A DNA stretch of 64,000 bases from Novipirellula galeiformis (GTDB taxonomy: Bacteria; Planctomycetota; Planctomycetia; Pirellulales; Pirellulaceae), in contig NZ_SJPT01000002.1 of NCBI RefSeq assembly GCF_007860095.1, positions 558,001 through 622,000 of the forward strand. The letters are read 5' to 3'. The position numbers and the translations under genes were made by a program. The notes beneath the pieces were generated by a model that saw nothing but the letters and a program-made list of their open reading frames with translations, had not been told where the DNA came from and did no database searches. Shown here one piece after another: positions 19,331-27,848 of this stretch; the first letter of the stretch is position 1; every line of letters begins with the position of its first letter.

Positions 19331-19759
19331 TCACCTTCGGTGTGTTCGCAATTCACAGGCGATCATTGGGCTTATCAATAACACCAGCAAGCCCAACGGC
19401 ATCAACCCGCCTTTGGTGATATCGTAGGCAGCCGCGATTCGCTCCCAAGACAGTCCTGCCACGAACCGTCCAAACAAGACTTCGAAAGTCACCGTCAACA
19501 CCAGCCAGTTCAAACCTACCATCAGCAGTTCGAAGGGGCGTTTGGCCCCGATCCAGCGTATCGTGATGAAAGCGATCGCAAGGATGATCGCCGAGCCGGA
19601 GAACACCCCGATCTGATTGGAGCGGAACTCGCCAACGACCGGCACGAGTACCATCGCTCGCATGAGACCGTGAAAAATCTCGGCAACGATCAAACCGATC
19701 CAAATCGCCAAACTTCGGCGGAGGATTCGTCTTCCATCTGCCACTTCCGCGTCACTCAT
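19331..19759 (-). CDS. Four-helix membrane protein of unknown function
   Basis: 142 aa with about four transmembrane helices. The start at 19759 (MSDAEVADGRRILRRSL) is preferred because it overlaps the stop of the upstream gene within ATGAGTGA, a coupling signature; an in-frame Met at 19807 lies inside the upstream gene. Family not recognised. Expressed with the DUF6933 gene. Confidence 0.7.
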   Translation of the reverse strand: MSDAEVADGRRILRRSLAIWIGLIVAEIFHGLMRAMVLVPVVGEFRSNQIGVFSGSAIILAIAFITIRWIGAKRPFELLMVGLNWLVLTVTFEVLFGRFVAGLSWERIAAAYDITKGGLMPLGLLVLLISPMIACELRTHRR

Positions 19760-20267
19760 TGCCCATCGAACTGGCGAGATACGAAAAGACTTCTTTTGGA
19801 TGTCCATACTTTTGACCCTCTTGGCCTATCAAAGCCGACAACGGCGTTTCGTTCAAACCATACCCGAGATCACTCGGTGACGTGCCGTCTTCGAGCGACA
19901 ACTTCGCTGCGTAGATAAGGTCGTTCATTGACCCCGTGACGGAGCGATTCAACGCTTTGGCAAAACGTACCGTTCCCTTCGATGGAGCGACAAACTTGCG
20001 ATAAATAAATTGCTTGCCGTCATCGGCGGTGAAATCCCGAATCGTACCCCAAGCTCGGGTGAGGAATGTGCATTCATCCGTGATTCCCCGTCCATACATG
20101 ACGCACGAATAGAGCGATAGCGTGTTGGAGAGGATGATGTATTGGGTGCGGTCTACGGTGAAAAGATGGCACGACCAATCGGCGTAGGGATTTTCATTCA
20201 ACGGCATCTCGGTCAACTTGCCGGCGTTGATCTTCGTGTTGAGTTTCTGGGAGATTCGAAGGATCAT
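19752..20267 (-). CDS. DUF6933-type protein
   Basis: 171 aa from MILRISQKLNTKINAG. The segment NPYADWSCHLFTVDRTQYII and LYSCVMYGRGI match a family of small soluble proteins annotated as DUF6933, function unknown. The open extension to 20345 lacks support and the methionine at 20267 is the family start. The stop overlaps the ATG of the membrane-protein gene, so the two form an operon. Confidence 0.75.
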   Translation of the reverse strand: MILRISQKLNTKINAGKLTEMPLNENPYADWSCHLFTVDRTQYIILSNTLSLYSCVMYGRGITDECTFLTRAWGTIRDFTADDGKQFIYRKFVAPSKGTVRFAKALNRSVTGSMNDLIYAAKLSLEDGTSPSDLGYGLNETPLSALIGQEGQKYGHPKEVFSYLASSMGNE

Positions 20268-20485
20268 CGGCCTCTGTTCCAAAAAGTGATGTTCAATCCA
20301 AGCACCGTCGCAATTGCCCCCACGCAAAATAAGGCAGCGGTACAACGGCCACCCAGCGATAGTGAATTCGGATAGCCACCAAGACTCAGATGATTGTCGC
20401 TGATACGCTGCGAATGTCGAGTGCGACTAGCGACAAGTCCCGCAGCCCTAACGGAATCGGTATGATGCGTTGGTTCGGCACCAAG

Positions 20486-20683
20486 TTAATCGCGAACGTC
20501 AAAGCGAACGTCAAAGCCACCTTCTTCCTGATGGATTGCACGAGCTCGAAAGCAATGGTCTAAAGCTTGATCGAATGAAACCACTGTCAAATACTCCCCG
20601 GCGTAGGCCGCTCGCACGCCCACATCGTTTGATCGAACCTGTTGTGCCACTCCATCGAAGTCAATTTTGGTCTCCGAAAACAT
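20486..20683 (-). CDS. Possible small hypothetical protein
   Basis: A 65-aa frame from MFSETKIDFDGVAQQV to RFDVRD with a soluble, protein-like composition. It lies 64 bp downstream of the phosphatase gene on the same strand. No family is recognised and it could be spurious; the rest of 20268-20747 holds nothing else. Confidence 0.35.
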   Translation of the reverse strand: MFSETKIDFDGVAQQVRSNDVGVRAAYAGEYLTVVSFDQALDHCFRARAIHQEEGGFDVRFDVRD

Positions 20684-20747
20684 CAGCGGTATGATCAAAG
20701 GGAGGCGATAAAATGGACGTAGCACTTGGTTGTGATGACGTGTTTTG

Positions 20748-21386
20748 TTAGTCGGCCCAAGAAAGAACAAAGGTTTCCTGGCTCGCGTTCTCCGGGGCTT
20801 TCCAACTGGCACGCTGCACATCCGCTTGCCGCAACTGGGTCAGCAACCCGAGAACGTTGTCAGCCGATACAAGCCCATGGCGGCGCAGCCAACAACAAAC
20901 CGTGGTACCAGTGCGTCCCATGCCCCCGAAACAATGAACATAGACGGGACGATCGGATGTGAGAGACAAGTCGATCGCGTCAAGGATGCATCGCATTCGA
21001 TCGGTCGAGGTCGTTCCGCCGTCCGGGATGGGGAATCGCAGGTGAGCGATCGGTTCATCCTGTTCATCAGCAAGTCTCCGCAGCTCGTTGTCGTAACGCA
21101 CGAAAGGTAGGCCAGAGTTGTTGGCTTCGTTTTCTTCCTGCAAATTGATAAACGTCCGCATTCCGGCATCAAACAATGACTTGATCCGCTGGCGATGATC
21201 CATCGGATCGGAGTGGCCTGGGTAGGCTCCTGCTAAAAACACATTGTCGAGCACCCAATAGGTTCGGGTGCAAGGCGTGGGACTGACTGGAGGAACAAAT
21301 TTAGATGGGATATTCAAACGAAGCCTCCAAAAGATCGGGTAGAATGATGCCCGTGGATGTAGTGCAACCACGGTGTGGATGGTCAT
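20748..21386 (-). CDS. Dual-specificity / protein-tyrosine phosphatase
   Basis: Cysteine phosphatase of about 212 aa. The P-loop VHCFGGMGRTGT carries the HCxxGxGRTG signature (Cys at about residue 152, Arg at 158) and the preceding IPDGG near 122 supplies the general acid Asp. Length and arrangement fit single-domain bacterial DSPs of the PTP/cyclin-dependent-kinase-inhibitor type. The start is uncertain: MTIHTVVAL at 21386 is used, but coding similarity is clear only from about FVPPVSPTPC, and a non-ATG start near 21320 is possible. Confidence 0.85.
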   Translation of the reverse strand: MTIHTVVALHPRASFYPIFWRLRLNIPSKFVPPVSPTPCTRTYWVLDNVFLAGAYPGHSDPMDHRQRIKSLFDAGMRTFINLQEENEANNSGLPFVRYDNELRRLADEQDEPIAHLRFPIPDGGTTSTDRMRCILDAIDLSLTSDRPVYVHCFGGMGRTGTTVCCWLRRHGLVSADNVLGLLTQLRQADVQRASWKAPENASQETFVLSWAD

Positions 21387-21597
21387 GACACGGCTTACAA
21401 AGCTTACCGGAATCGACGAGCATTCACTTGTCCCGGTCGCCGAGAATCGTCCGTCGCCAGCGATCCGATCGATTGGGGCAAGGGTAAGTGTTTGTGATTG
21501 GATGCCTGGGAACACGTAAAAGCGGTGTGCGACTTAACTACACCCGTTCTCACTACGAAATACATGCTCACTAGGAAATGTAGGCAGAGGTATTACG

Positions 21598-22116
21598 ATG
21601 ACCGATGATGCTCCGATTCCTCAGCGAGCGGATTCGTCGCCCAGCAAGTGGACGGTCTGGATCATGCTTGCCGTCTTTCTGGCGATCTGCCTCGGTGCAG
21701 CCGGTCTCGGGGCGATCGCGACCACGGCCGAAATCGATGGGTGGTACAAGATGATTGAGAAGCCGTCGTGGAATCCCCCGGCCTATATTTTCGGTCCCGT
21801 CTGGACGACGCTGTACGTGATGATGGCCGTCGCCGCGTGGTTCGTATGGAAGCCAACTGGATTGAAGGCCGCCAAGACGCCACTCACTTTATTTGCAGTG
21901 CAGCTTGCCCTGAATATAGCTTGGTCGTGGGTCTTCTTTCGCTTTCATCAACCGGGTTGGGCGTTCGTGGAGATCGTGGTTCTGTGGCTGTCAATCGTAG
22001 CAACCACAATCGCGTTCTTTAGTCGTTCGAAGATCGCAGGCTGGTTGATGGTCCCGTACGTGGTGTGGGTCAGTTTCGCCAGTGTGCTGAACTTCACAAT
22101 TTGGAATCTAAATTGA
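21598..22116 (+). CDS. TspO/MBR family membrane protein
   Basis: Five-helix membrane protein of 172 aa. The family motif [28 protein letters not shown] is complete, as are the later NIAWSWVFF and the C-terminal NFTIWNLN. TspO binds porphyrins or tryptophan-derived ligands and modulates stress and tetrapyrrole handling. An N-terminal polar extension of about 18 residues precedes helix 1. No operon partner. Confidence 0.93.
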   Translation: MTDDAPIPQRADSSPSKWTVWIMLAVFLAICLGAAGLGAIATTAEIDGWYKMIEKPSWNPPAYIFGPVWTTLYVMMAVAAWFVWKPTGLKAAKTPLTLFAVQLALNIAWSWVFFRFHQPGWAFVEIVVLWLSIVATTIAFFSRSKIAGWLMVPYVVWVSFASVLNFTIWNLN

Positions 22117-22295
22117 CGCTGGCGAAGCTCGCCCTGGTGTCTCGATTCACGCGGTCTGCGAGCTAACGCCGCTTCGCGGCTAGGGAACGAGCGGGTTTTT
22201 GGCTGCCGCTCTCAATCGCGCAGTGTTGGTAACATTTTGCCGTCGGCGTCAGCCCATCGATCGGCTTGGCATGAAATTCGCTCGTCGATAAGGTT

Positions 22296-23348
22296 ATGTC
22301 ACGAACCGTCGAGACCGAAAAACGCGCTGCGATCCGCCAACTGGATTCACTGCCTCCCTTTCGCCCGCACTGGCTTTGTCGCGGGGGGTGGATGCAGACG
22401 GTTTCGATCAAATGGCTACGACCTGGGCTCTCGCTCGACTCGCGGCCAGATGCGGAGACGATTTCGGTTCCTGACGATCACACGCCGCCGGATAAGCTCA
22501 GCGGCTTCTTCTTTCCGGCCCCGAGCGAAAGGGAGCCAGGACCGGAGCCCCACAAGCCGTTAGTCGTGGTCTTCCACGGGATGGGAGGCAACGCGCTGAG
22601 TCGCTACATGCGTTCGATGGCCGAGCGGTTAAACCATGCCGGGTACGATACCTTGCTCTGGAACCATCGCGGTGCTGGACGGAGTGCCGAACAATGCCAG
22701 CACGTCCATCACCCAGGATTCACCGAAGACATTCGACGGCTGGTGCAGTGGCTCCGCGAGGAACGATCTGATTGGACGCGTGGCGGAATGGCCGGAGTAG
22801 CCTTTTCACTCGGCGCAAACCTGCTGCTGAAATACCTTGCCGAGACCAAGGATGAAGCCGGGTTCGATGTTGGCGTGAGTATTTCCGCGCCAATCGACAT
22901 GGAGATCACCTCGCGTAATCTACGGTCGGGCATGAACCGGTTGTTCGACCGCTATTTGTTGAAGAAACAGAAATCGGAACTGCTCCGCGACAGTGCCGAT
23001 CTTTCCGACGCGGAACGCCGCGTCGTTCAAAAGACATCGTCGGTCTGGGAGTTGGACGATCAGTTCACCGCCAAACGTCTGGGCTACGATAGCGCGGTCG
23101 AATTCTACCGCGACAATTCCGCCATCCATACCCTCGATCAAATTACCAAGCCCACATTGTGCCTGCACGCTGCGGATGATCCCGTGGTCGATCCCGACGT
23201 CTTCGATGGCGTGGACTGGGACGCGAACCGCAAACTCTGTCCCGCGATGGCGTGCTCGGGCGGCCACACAGGTTTCTTGGACCGCGATGGTCACCGCTGG
23301 CATGAACGCGCCGCCATCACTGCCCTGAAACGCTGGTGCGGCAAATAG
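22296..23348 (+). CDS. YheT-like alpha/beta-hydrolase
   Basis: 350-aa cytoplasmic hydrolase of the COG0429/YheT (ABHD1/3-like) group. The signature begins with RPHWLCRGGWMQT, then FHGMGGN at 93-99 (oxyanion hole), NHRGAGRSAE at 123-132 and the nucleophile elbow AFSLGAN with Ser171. The acid Asp is in LHAADDPVVDP and the His in SGGHTGFLDRDG. These proteins probably act on lipids or other hydrophobic esters. The ATG at 22296 is in a good position 12 residues before the family start. Confidence 0.92.
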   Translation: MSRTVETEKRAAIRQLDSLPPFRPHWLCRGGWMQTVSIKWLRPGLSLDSRPDAETISVPDDHTPPDKLSGFFFPAPSEREPGPEPHKPLVVVFHGMGGNALSRYMRSMAERLNHAGYDTLLWNHRGAGRSAEQCQHVHHPGFTEDIRRLVQWLREERSDWTRGGMAGVAFSLGANLLLKYLAETKDEAGFDVGVSISAPIDMEITSRNLRSGMNRLFDRYLLKKQKSELLRDSADLSDAERRVVQKTSSVWELDDQFTAKRLGYDSAVEFYRDNSAIHTLDQITKPTLCLHAADDPVVDPDVFDGVDWDANRKLCPAMACSGGHTGFLDRDGHRWHERAAITALKRWCGK

Positions 23349-23659
23349 GATTCGCATGGACTTAGCCCAGTTAGGTTCGCCATCCAGCCTAGCATTTAGC
23401 CGGAGCCGTTGCGGATCCACCGTCGACTTAGGGCCGATTCAAAATAGCCCAAACGGGGACAGAGCATGTTGTCGGGGGATGTTAGCACCGTTTTTTCGCT
23501 GAAAATGGTGGGCGGAAGCCTCACCTTAGAACTGGTGACTGTCCCGCTTTTTGCTTTGAAACTTCTGGCGGCAAGGGCAACCGCTCCACCGCGATTAGCG
23601 CGAACATCCAACGACGATCCCTTCGTTCCGTCATCGCTTCGCAATCCTGCGAGACGCTA
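23349..23659. other. Intergenic region before an IS relic
   Basis: About 310 bp with no gene. The stretch GGGACAGAGCATG at 23456 and GACTGTCCCGC near 23540 are partly complementary and may be an element end, but the pairing is short. Confidence 0.45.
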
Positions 23660-23827
23660 AATGATCCGTTCGATCGCGGAGCTTACCCTCCAAGAAACGT
23701 TGTCGAACGTCTTATTGGCTGGCTCAAAGAGCCTCGATGCATTGCAACTCGCTACGATAAACTCGTAACATCCTGTCTCGCGTTCATTCAACTCGCCGCA
23801 ATGCGAAGTGCCATCCGATGGCTTTGA
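23660..23827 (+). mobile_element. IS5-family transposase C-terminal relic
   Basis: The frame reads NDPFDRGAYPPRNVVERLIG, then WLKEPRCIATRYDKLVTSCL and ends with AAMRSAIRWL and stop at 23827. This is the typical C-terminal block of IS5-type DDE transposases (the RNVVERLIG and RYDKLA motifs with the catalytic Glu). Upstream the frame is broken and the N-terminal domain is missing, so it is a decayed remnant. Confidence 0.85.
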
Positions 23828-24037
23828 TTTACAGTGCCTTTAAACAACGTTTTAGACGCGAGTCCCAGGCCGGGGTAGTCAATGCGAAATGCAACAAAGC
23901 CCCCGCGTCAAGGAAGAACCATCACTTGCAAGTAAGTCTTACGACGTTCCATCCGCTCCAGCGACTTGTGGAAATCACGGTGTCGAAGAGGTCGCTTCAA
24001 CCAGGACGAGGTTCAGTCGCGACTTTCGTGAACAGAA

Positions 24038-25552
24038 TCACTTTTTTGCAACCGCGTCACTACGATCCGTCGATTTGGCAAATCGAAAGGCATATAGCTT
24101 GGTCCCAAATTGCAACTCGAAACGCAGTCGGACTGGTTGCGCGGCAAGTTTTGAAAGGTCGCCGTTTTCCCCCCACGTCACCTTCCAGTCGGTGGAATTG
24201 GCCGTATGGATGCGGTCGCAATCTTCCATCGCAAAGCCGGGTAACGGCTTGCCGGCCTCGTCTTGGATTTCAACCCGAGCCAAGCCGATCGCCGACGTTT
24301 CGATATTCAAATTGAGAGCGTTGCCATCAAAGTTCAGCGGCGGCGTCGTGAATTCTCCGCCAGCGTATTCGGCCTCAACGCAGGTGAAGCCGTCCTTGCG
24401 TAGCACGACCCGGCTGAGTGTGGCACGCTTCATGGCTTCTGCGTCGCCGGTGTGCGGGTCGTCGAAACCGATGTAGTACATCCAGATCTCGTCGTCGACC
24501 ACATGCATACCACGAGACATGTACATCGTTAGCGCATCGAAGCTGCCTGGTTTGCCCAACGCGATCCAAGGTTTGCGGTCGTAACGTTCCCAGTTGATGC
24601 CATCGCGGCTAGCGTCGAGTTCCATGTCTTCGACGCCGCAGTTGTAGGTGAAGTGTGTTTTGCTTTTGGGATACTTCGACATGTCGATTGGCAAATACCA
24701 ATCCTCGTAAGAACGGTAACGGCAATTGAACAGAAAATATGCGTCCTGCGCGTACGGATACTGAACGACCTGTGGACAGTAAAAATCCATCACCTTCACG
24801 CCGCCGAAATTTGGGTCCTTATCGTCGGGCTCCAAAACCACCTCTGGCATTGGAAATTTCGTCGGGTCGTCGCTGACAGCGCGACCAATGGTGCGGCGGG
24901 CGTACTTGTTTTCTCCGCCGTATCGCTGTGTACCAATCGTTTTGTAGTAAGGTACCCGCTCGGGCGGGCATTCGTAAATTTTGTTCACACGCACATAAGC
25001 CACGTACTTGTTGATCCGAGTGTCATAGAAACAGACGTTTTGGCTGTCCATTCCATGTGGATACCGGGCTTGCTGAGGAAAGACGCTATTGGTGAGTGTC
25101 TTCCAGTCAGTACCGTCGGCGGAAGCCCGCATCATGTTTTGTAGGCCATCAAACAATTTGTAACGTTCGCTAGGCGGGGCCTTGGGGTCGACGAACATCG
25201 TGGCTCCGCTGAAGTAGGCGCCCAGGATATCGTCCGGCTCGGGTTGGGTAGCGCCCGACACTCTTCGCCAATTAACACCGTCCTTGGTCAAGGCACTCCA
25301 CATGCGGAATTTACCATCGGGTTCGATGATCGAAGAGTAACCACCAAGGCTGCCCACGAGGCACTTGTGATTCGTCTTGATCGGCTTGCAGACTTCGATG
25401 CCAACGTTCTTGACCGATTCGAGATATCGTCCGTCGATAAATATCTGGTTGCGATCGCCGATGTCGATCGTTTCGCTATTGGCCGACGAGCCACAAGTTG
25501 CTGCCGCGACGAGAATCATAGCGATGTAGCTTCCCACGAATTTGTTGCACAT
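24038..25552 (-). CDS. Secreted beta-propeller protein, GH32/43/sialidase-like
   Basis: 504 aa with a signal peptide (MCNKFVGSYIAMILVAAATCGSSA). The body has short aromatic/Asp-rich blade motifs (NQIFIDGRYLE, FRMWSALTKDGVNW, ASRDGINWERYD, IWMYYIGFDD) like five-bladed glycosidase propellers. The C-terminal part (about 390-500) looks like a beta-sandwich that binds ligands. No exact GH family could be assigned and catalytic acids cannot be pinpointed. It lies downstream of the relics at 25.6-26.6 kb and on the same strand as the other glycosidases, so a role in polysaccharide use is likely. Confidence 0.72.
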   Translation of the reverse strand: MCNKFVGSYIAMILVAAATCGSSANSETIDIGDRNQIFIDGRYLESVKNVGIEVCKPIKTNHKCLVGSLGGYSSIIEPDGKFRMWSALTKDGVNWRRVSGATQPEPDDILGAYFSGATMFVDPKAPPSERYKLFDGLQNMMRASADGTDWKTLTNSVFPQQARYPHGMDSQNVCFYDTRINKYVAYVRVNKIYECPPERVPYYKTIGTQRYGGENKYARRTIGRAVSDDPTKFPMPEVVLEPDDKDPNFGGVKVMDFYCPQVVQYPYAQDAYFLFNCRYRSYEDWYLPIDMSKYPKSKTHFTYNCGVEDMELDASRDGINWERYDRKPWIALGKPGSFDALTMYMSRGMHVVDDEIWMYYIGFDDPHTGDAEAMKRATLSRVVLRKDGFTCVEAEYAGGEFTTPPLNFDGNALNLNIETSAIGLARVEIQDEAGKPLPGFAMEDCDRIHTANSTDWKVTWGENGDLSKLAAQPVRLRFELQFGTKLYAFRFAKSTDRSDAVAKK

Positions 25553-25595
25553 ATCCAGTAGAAGTCCTCAGAGGGTCGTTGTTGATACGAGTGCG

Positions 25596-25761
25596 TCACG
25601 TGCAAACCAATTGCGCGCCTTCCGGAGTGAGACCGCAGCTTAGTACGGTCTTGGCACTTCGCCCGAAACGACCCACTGGGAACTGACGATCTGTGTCGTG
25701 GTAGTTGTGCAGGGCGAGCCCGATTTGTTTCAGGTTGGTTGGCAGGTGGCATCCAAGTTAA
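25596..25761 (-). pseudogene. DUF1559 prepilin-like gene fragment
   Basis: On the minus strand one frame reads [20 protein letters not shown] then [12 protein letters not shown], the conserved block that follows the prepilin helix in DUF1559 proteins (the intact gene at 29525-30460 has [19 protein letters not shown]). The prepilin N-terminus and the long C-terminal domain are gone and the frame stops at 25596. It is a fossil of a second DUF1559 gene. Confidence 0.75.
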
Positions 25762-26289
25762 GCGAATCGAGGTGACATGTCGAATATTTTAGTGAGGATG
25801 AATGAGTTGGTTTGGTTTGGTCCCGCCAGCCATCTTCGCAACCTCGATCCCCGCAACTGCGAAACTACCTTGCGTCACAAATTGAATCGGGCGTTATGAA
25901 GACCGGTGCCGCTTTGCCTTCCGAGATCAATCGCGCACGGGTGTGCCCCGTGCGCCCCAATCGGGGACAGCGGATGTTGCCTTTTTGCTGCAGGACGCTG
26001 AGTACACGGCGACATCGTTAGCAAATCGCAAGTTGGACCTTCACAGCGGCGAGCAAGCATCCACCGCAATCGAGCGATTGCGACGCGACCGGCACTCAAT
26101 GCACTAAAATTGGAACCTGACCCAAATCGGTGAACATCTGACCTTCATGATGACAGGTGGGATAGAAGGGTTCGGCCGTCGGTAGCGAAGCCCCAACTCC
26201 GCCGAAGGCATCACCCAACCCGCCATGTTGCGATGAACACCAGGTCGATGGCGCAAACACTCACGAAGTCTAGCGACTGCCACAGCCGA
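25762..26289. other. Intergenic region, no gene recognised
   Basis: About 530 bp between the DUF1559 fossil and the IS5 relic. No frame on either strand has recognisable motifs. The region may be degraded coding sequence. Confidence 0.5.
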
Positions 26290-26627
26290 TCACGCACTGC
26301 CTTGTTCGTTGGCCTCGAACACACTTTGACTTTGCCAAGCACCTCAGCCTAGACAAAGGATGCCAGGCGGCAGCCATGCATTCCTTGATCGAACGTGTCT
26401 TTCATTACACAGCCCACATGCGATCGCGTCGCGAGCAAAAACGAGAGCTCATCAGGAATCTGGGTGAAAGCCCGTGACCCCAGGGGCGGGTCGAGCCAAC
26501 GTACCATTGGCTCAATCGTTTCCCAGCAATCTTAGCACGATGGGAGAAAAACTTTGACAATCAACTTACCGTACTCCATCGGGCTTGTGCCTACTTCACC
26601 GATCAGTGGATCGGAGGGGCCGGATAG
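26290..26627 (+). mobile_element. IS5-family transposase relic with frameshift
   Basis: The first part reads HLSLDKG followed by YTAHMRSRREQKRE, the middle motif of IS5-type transposases. After a frameshift at about 26480 it continues in another frame as WLNRFPAILARWEKNFDNQL and HRACAYFTDQW to a stop at 26627, the end of the catalytic domain. The N-terminal half is not recognisable. It is a second, independent transposase fossil, of a different subgroup from that at 23660. Confidence 0.82.
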
Positions 26628-26661
26628 GCATTAACTCTTCCGAAAACGTAGGCCCATTTCC

Positions 26662-27771
26662 CTATTTGCCGTAGAACCAATCTACGTTGAGTCGAGACAA
26701 ATGCAGTCCATCGTTGGTGTGGTAGACGATTAACGCTTTTCCGTCTTCCAAAAATTCAATGCATTGATACCCCACATCGTCGGCAGGGTCGTCGACCAGA
26801 TTTCGCTGGTGCACGAAGGTTTTGCCCTCGTCCTGAGAGATTGCTGTGGACAGAACGCTTCGCATTGGGAGGCCGCTCTTGCTTTTGGAACTACCGCTAA
26901 TCCAAATGAAGAGCAAATCCCCAGTCGATGGAATTCGGCGTACCGTCGGCAGGCCAGCATAAGGCATTTTCAACTCACGGATCATTTCGCCTTTCGACCA
27001 CGTTTCTCCTCGGTCTTTGGAATAGGCTTTCACGGGGTGACCACTGTATGTGCGCGCAAACATCAACAGTCGACCGTCTTTCAATTCCACGACATCCGGT
27101 TCTTGGACTTCGATTTTCGCCGACGCGTACAAGTCCACCTCATTCTTGCTAGGATGCCAACTATACCCTTGATCGTCGGAGAAGAAGGTTAAACCAACAT
27201 AGCCATTGTGGTCATGAGAACTCGGCATGTACTTCTTCGTCGCGGCCGCCACGACGATGCGTCCATCTGCGAGAGCAAGCAGCTTGTCGTTGTGGACAAG
27301 GGTGTAGCCTGCATAAGGCGTCACCGGAAGTTGCTCGCTCCACGTCGCCCCTTGATCCTCGCTGCGACGGTAAAGTGTCACCGCGTAATAAGGCTTGGCG
27401 GGGTGAGTGGAATAGTTGTAGGTCATCAGAAGCTCACCACTCTTCAGTTGCAGCAAGCTTGGATGGTTGTATTTTCCCGGTCGCGGGGACTGCGGTTGTG
27501 CGACGAGAAGCTTAGATTCACTCCATGTCTTTCCTTGATCCGGCGAAGTCTTGGCGAAAATGCCGCCGCCGTCTCCGTACTCCGTATAACAAAACAAAAG
27601 GGGACCATCTTTTAGCTGGATTAAGTCTCCATTGATGCCGCGATATCCACGTATTTTCTCTGCTTTGAGAACAATGTGCACATCTTCAATTGGCTCGGCG
27701 GCAACGACGGGCGAAATGGAGACAGCGACGAGTAATAAAGTTGCAAGGACGATATTGGAACGTTGATTCAT
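26662..27771 (-). CDS. Sialidase-like (BNR-repeat) secreted protein
   Basis: 369-aa secreted six-bladed beta-propeller. The start at 27771 (MNQRSNIVLATLLLVAV) gives a normal signal peptide; the frame is open to 27852. Asp-boxes are visible: SPDQGKTWSES, SEDQGATWSEQ, SDDQGYSWHPS, SKDRGETWSKG and SQDEGKTF. An arginine early (EKIRGYRGIN) and the Glu/Tyr region near LKMPYAG may form the active site. It likely releases terminal sugars (sialic acid or uronic acid-like). It is in the same run as the GHL10 gene, 77 bp downstream of it. Confidence 0.87.
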   Translation of the reverse strand: MNQRSNIVLATLLLVAVSISPVVAAEPIEDVHIVLKAEKIRGYRGINGDLIQLKDGPLLFCYTEYGDGGGIFAKTSPDQGKTWSESKLLVAQPQSPRPGKYNHPSLLQLKSGELLMTYNYSTHPAKPYYAVTLYRRSEDQGATWSEQLPVTPYAGYTLVHNDKLLALADGRIVVAAATKKYMPSSHDHNGYVGLTFFSDDQGYSWHPSKNEVDLYASAKIEVQEPDVVELKDGRLLMFARTYSGHPVKAYSKDRGETWSKGEMIRELKMPYAGLPTVRRIPSTGDLLFIWISGSSKSKSGLPMRSVLSTAISQDEGKTFVHQRNLVDDPADDVGYQCIEFLEDGKALIVYHTNDGLHLSRLNVDWFYGK

Positions 27772-27848
27772 GCGATGGATTACCTCGAAGGGCATCTTTG
27801 TTGGGTAGATGAAATCTGAAGTTTTTAGAGCACGGGGCAGCGGTGACA

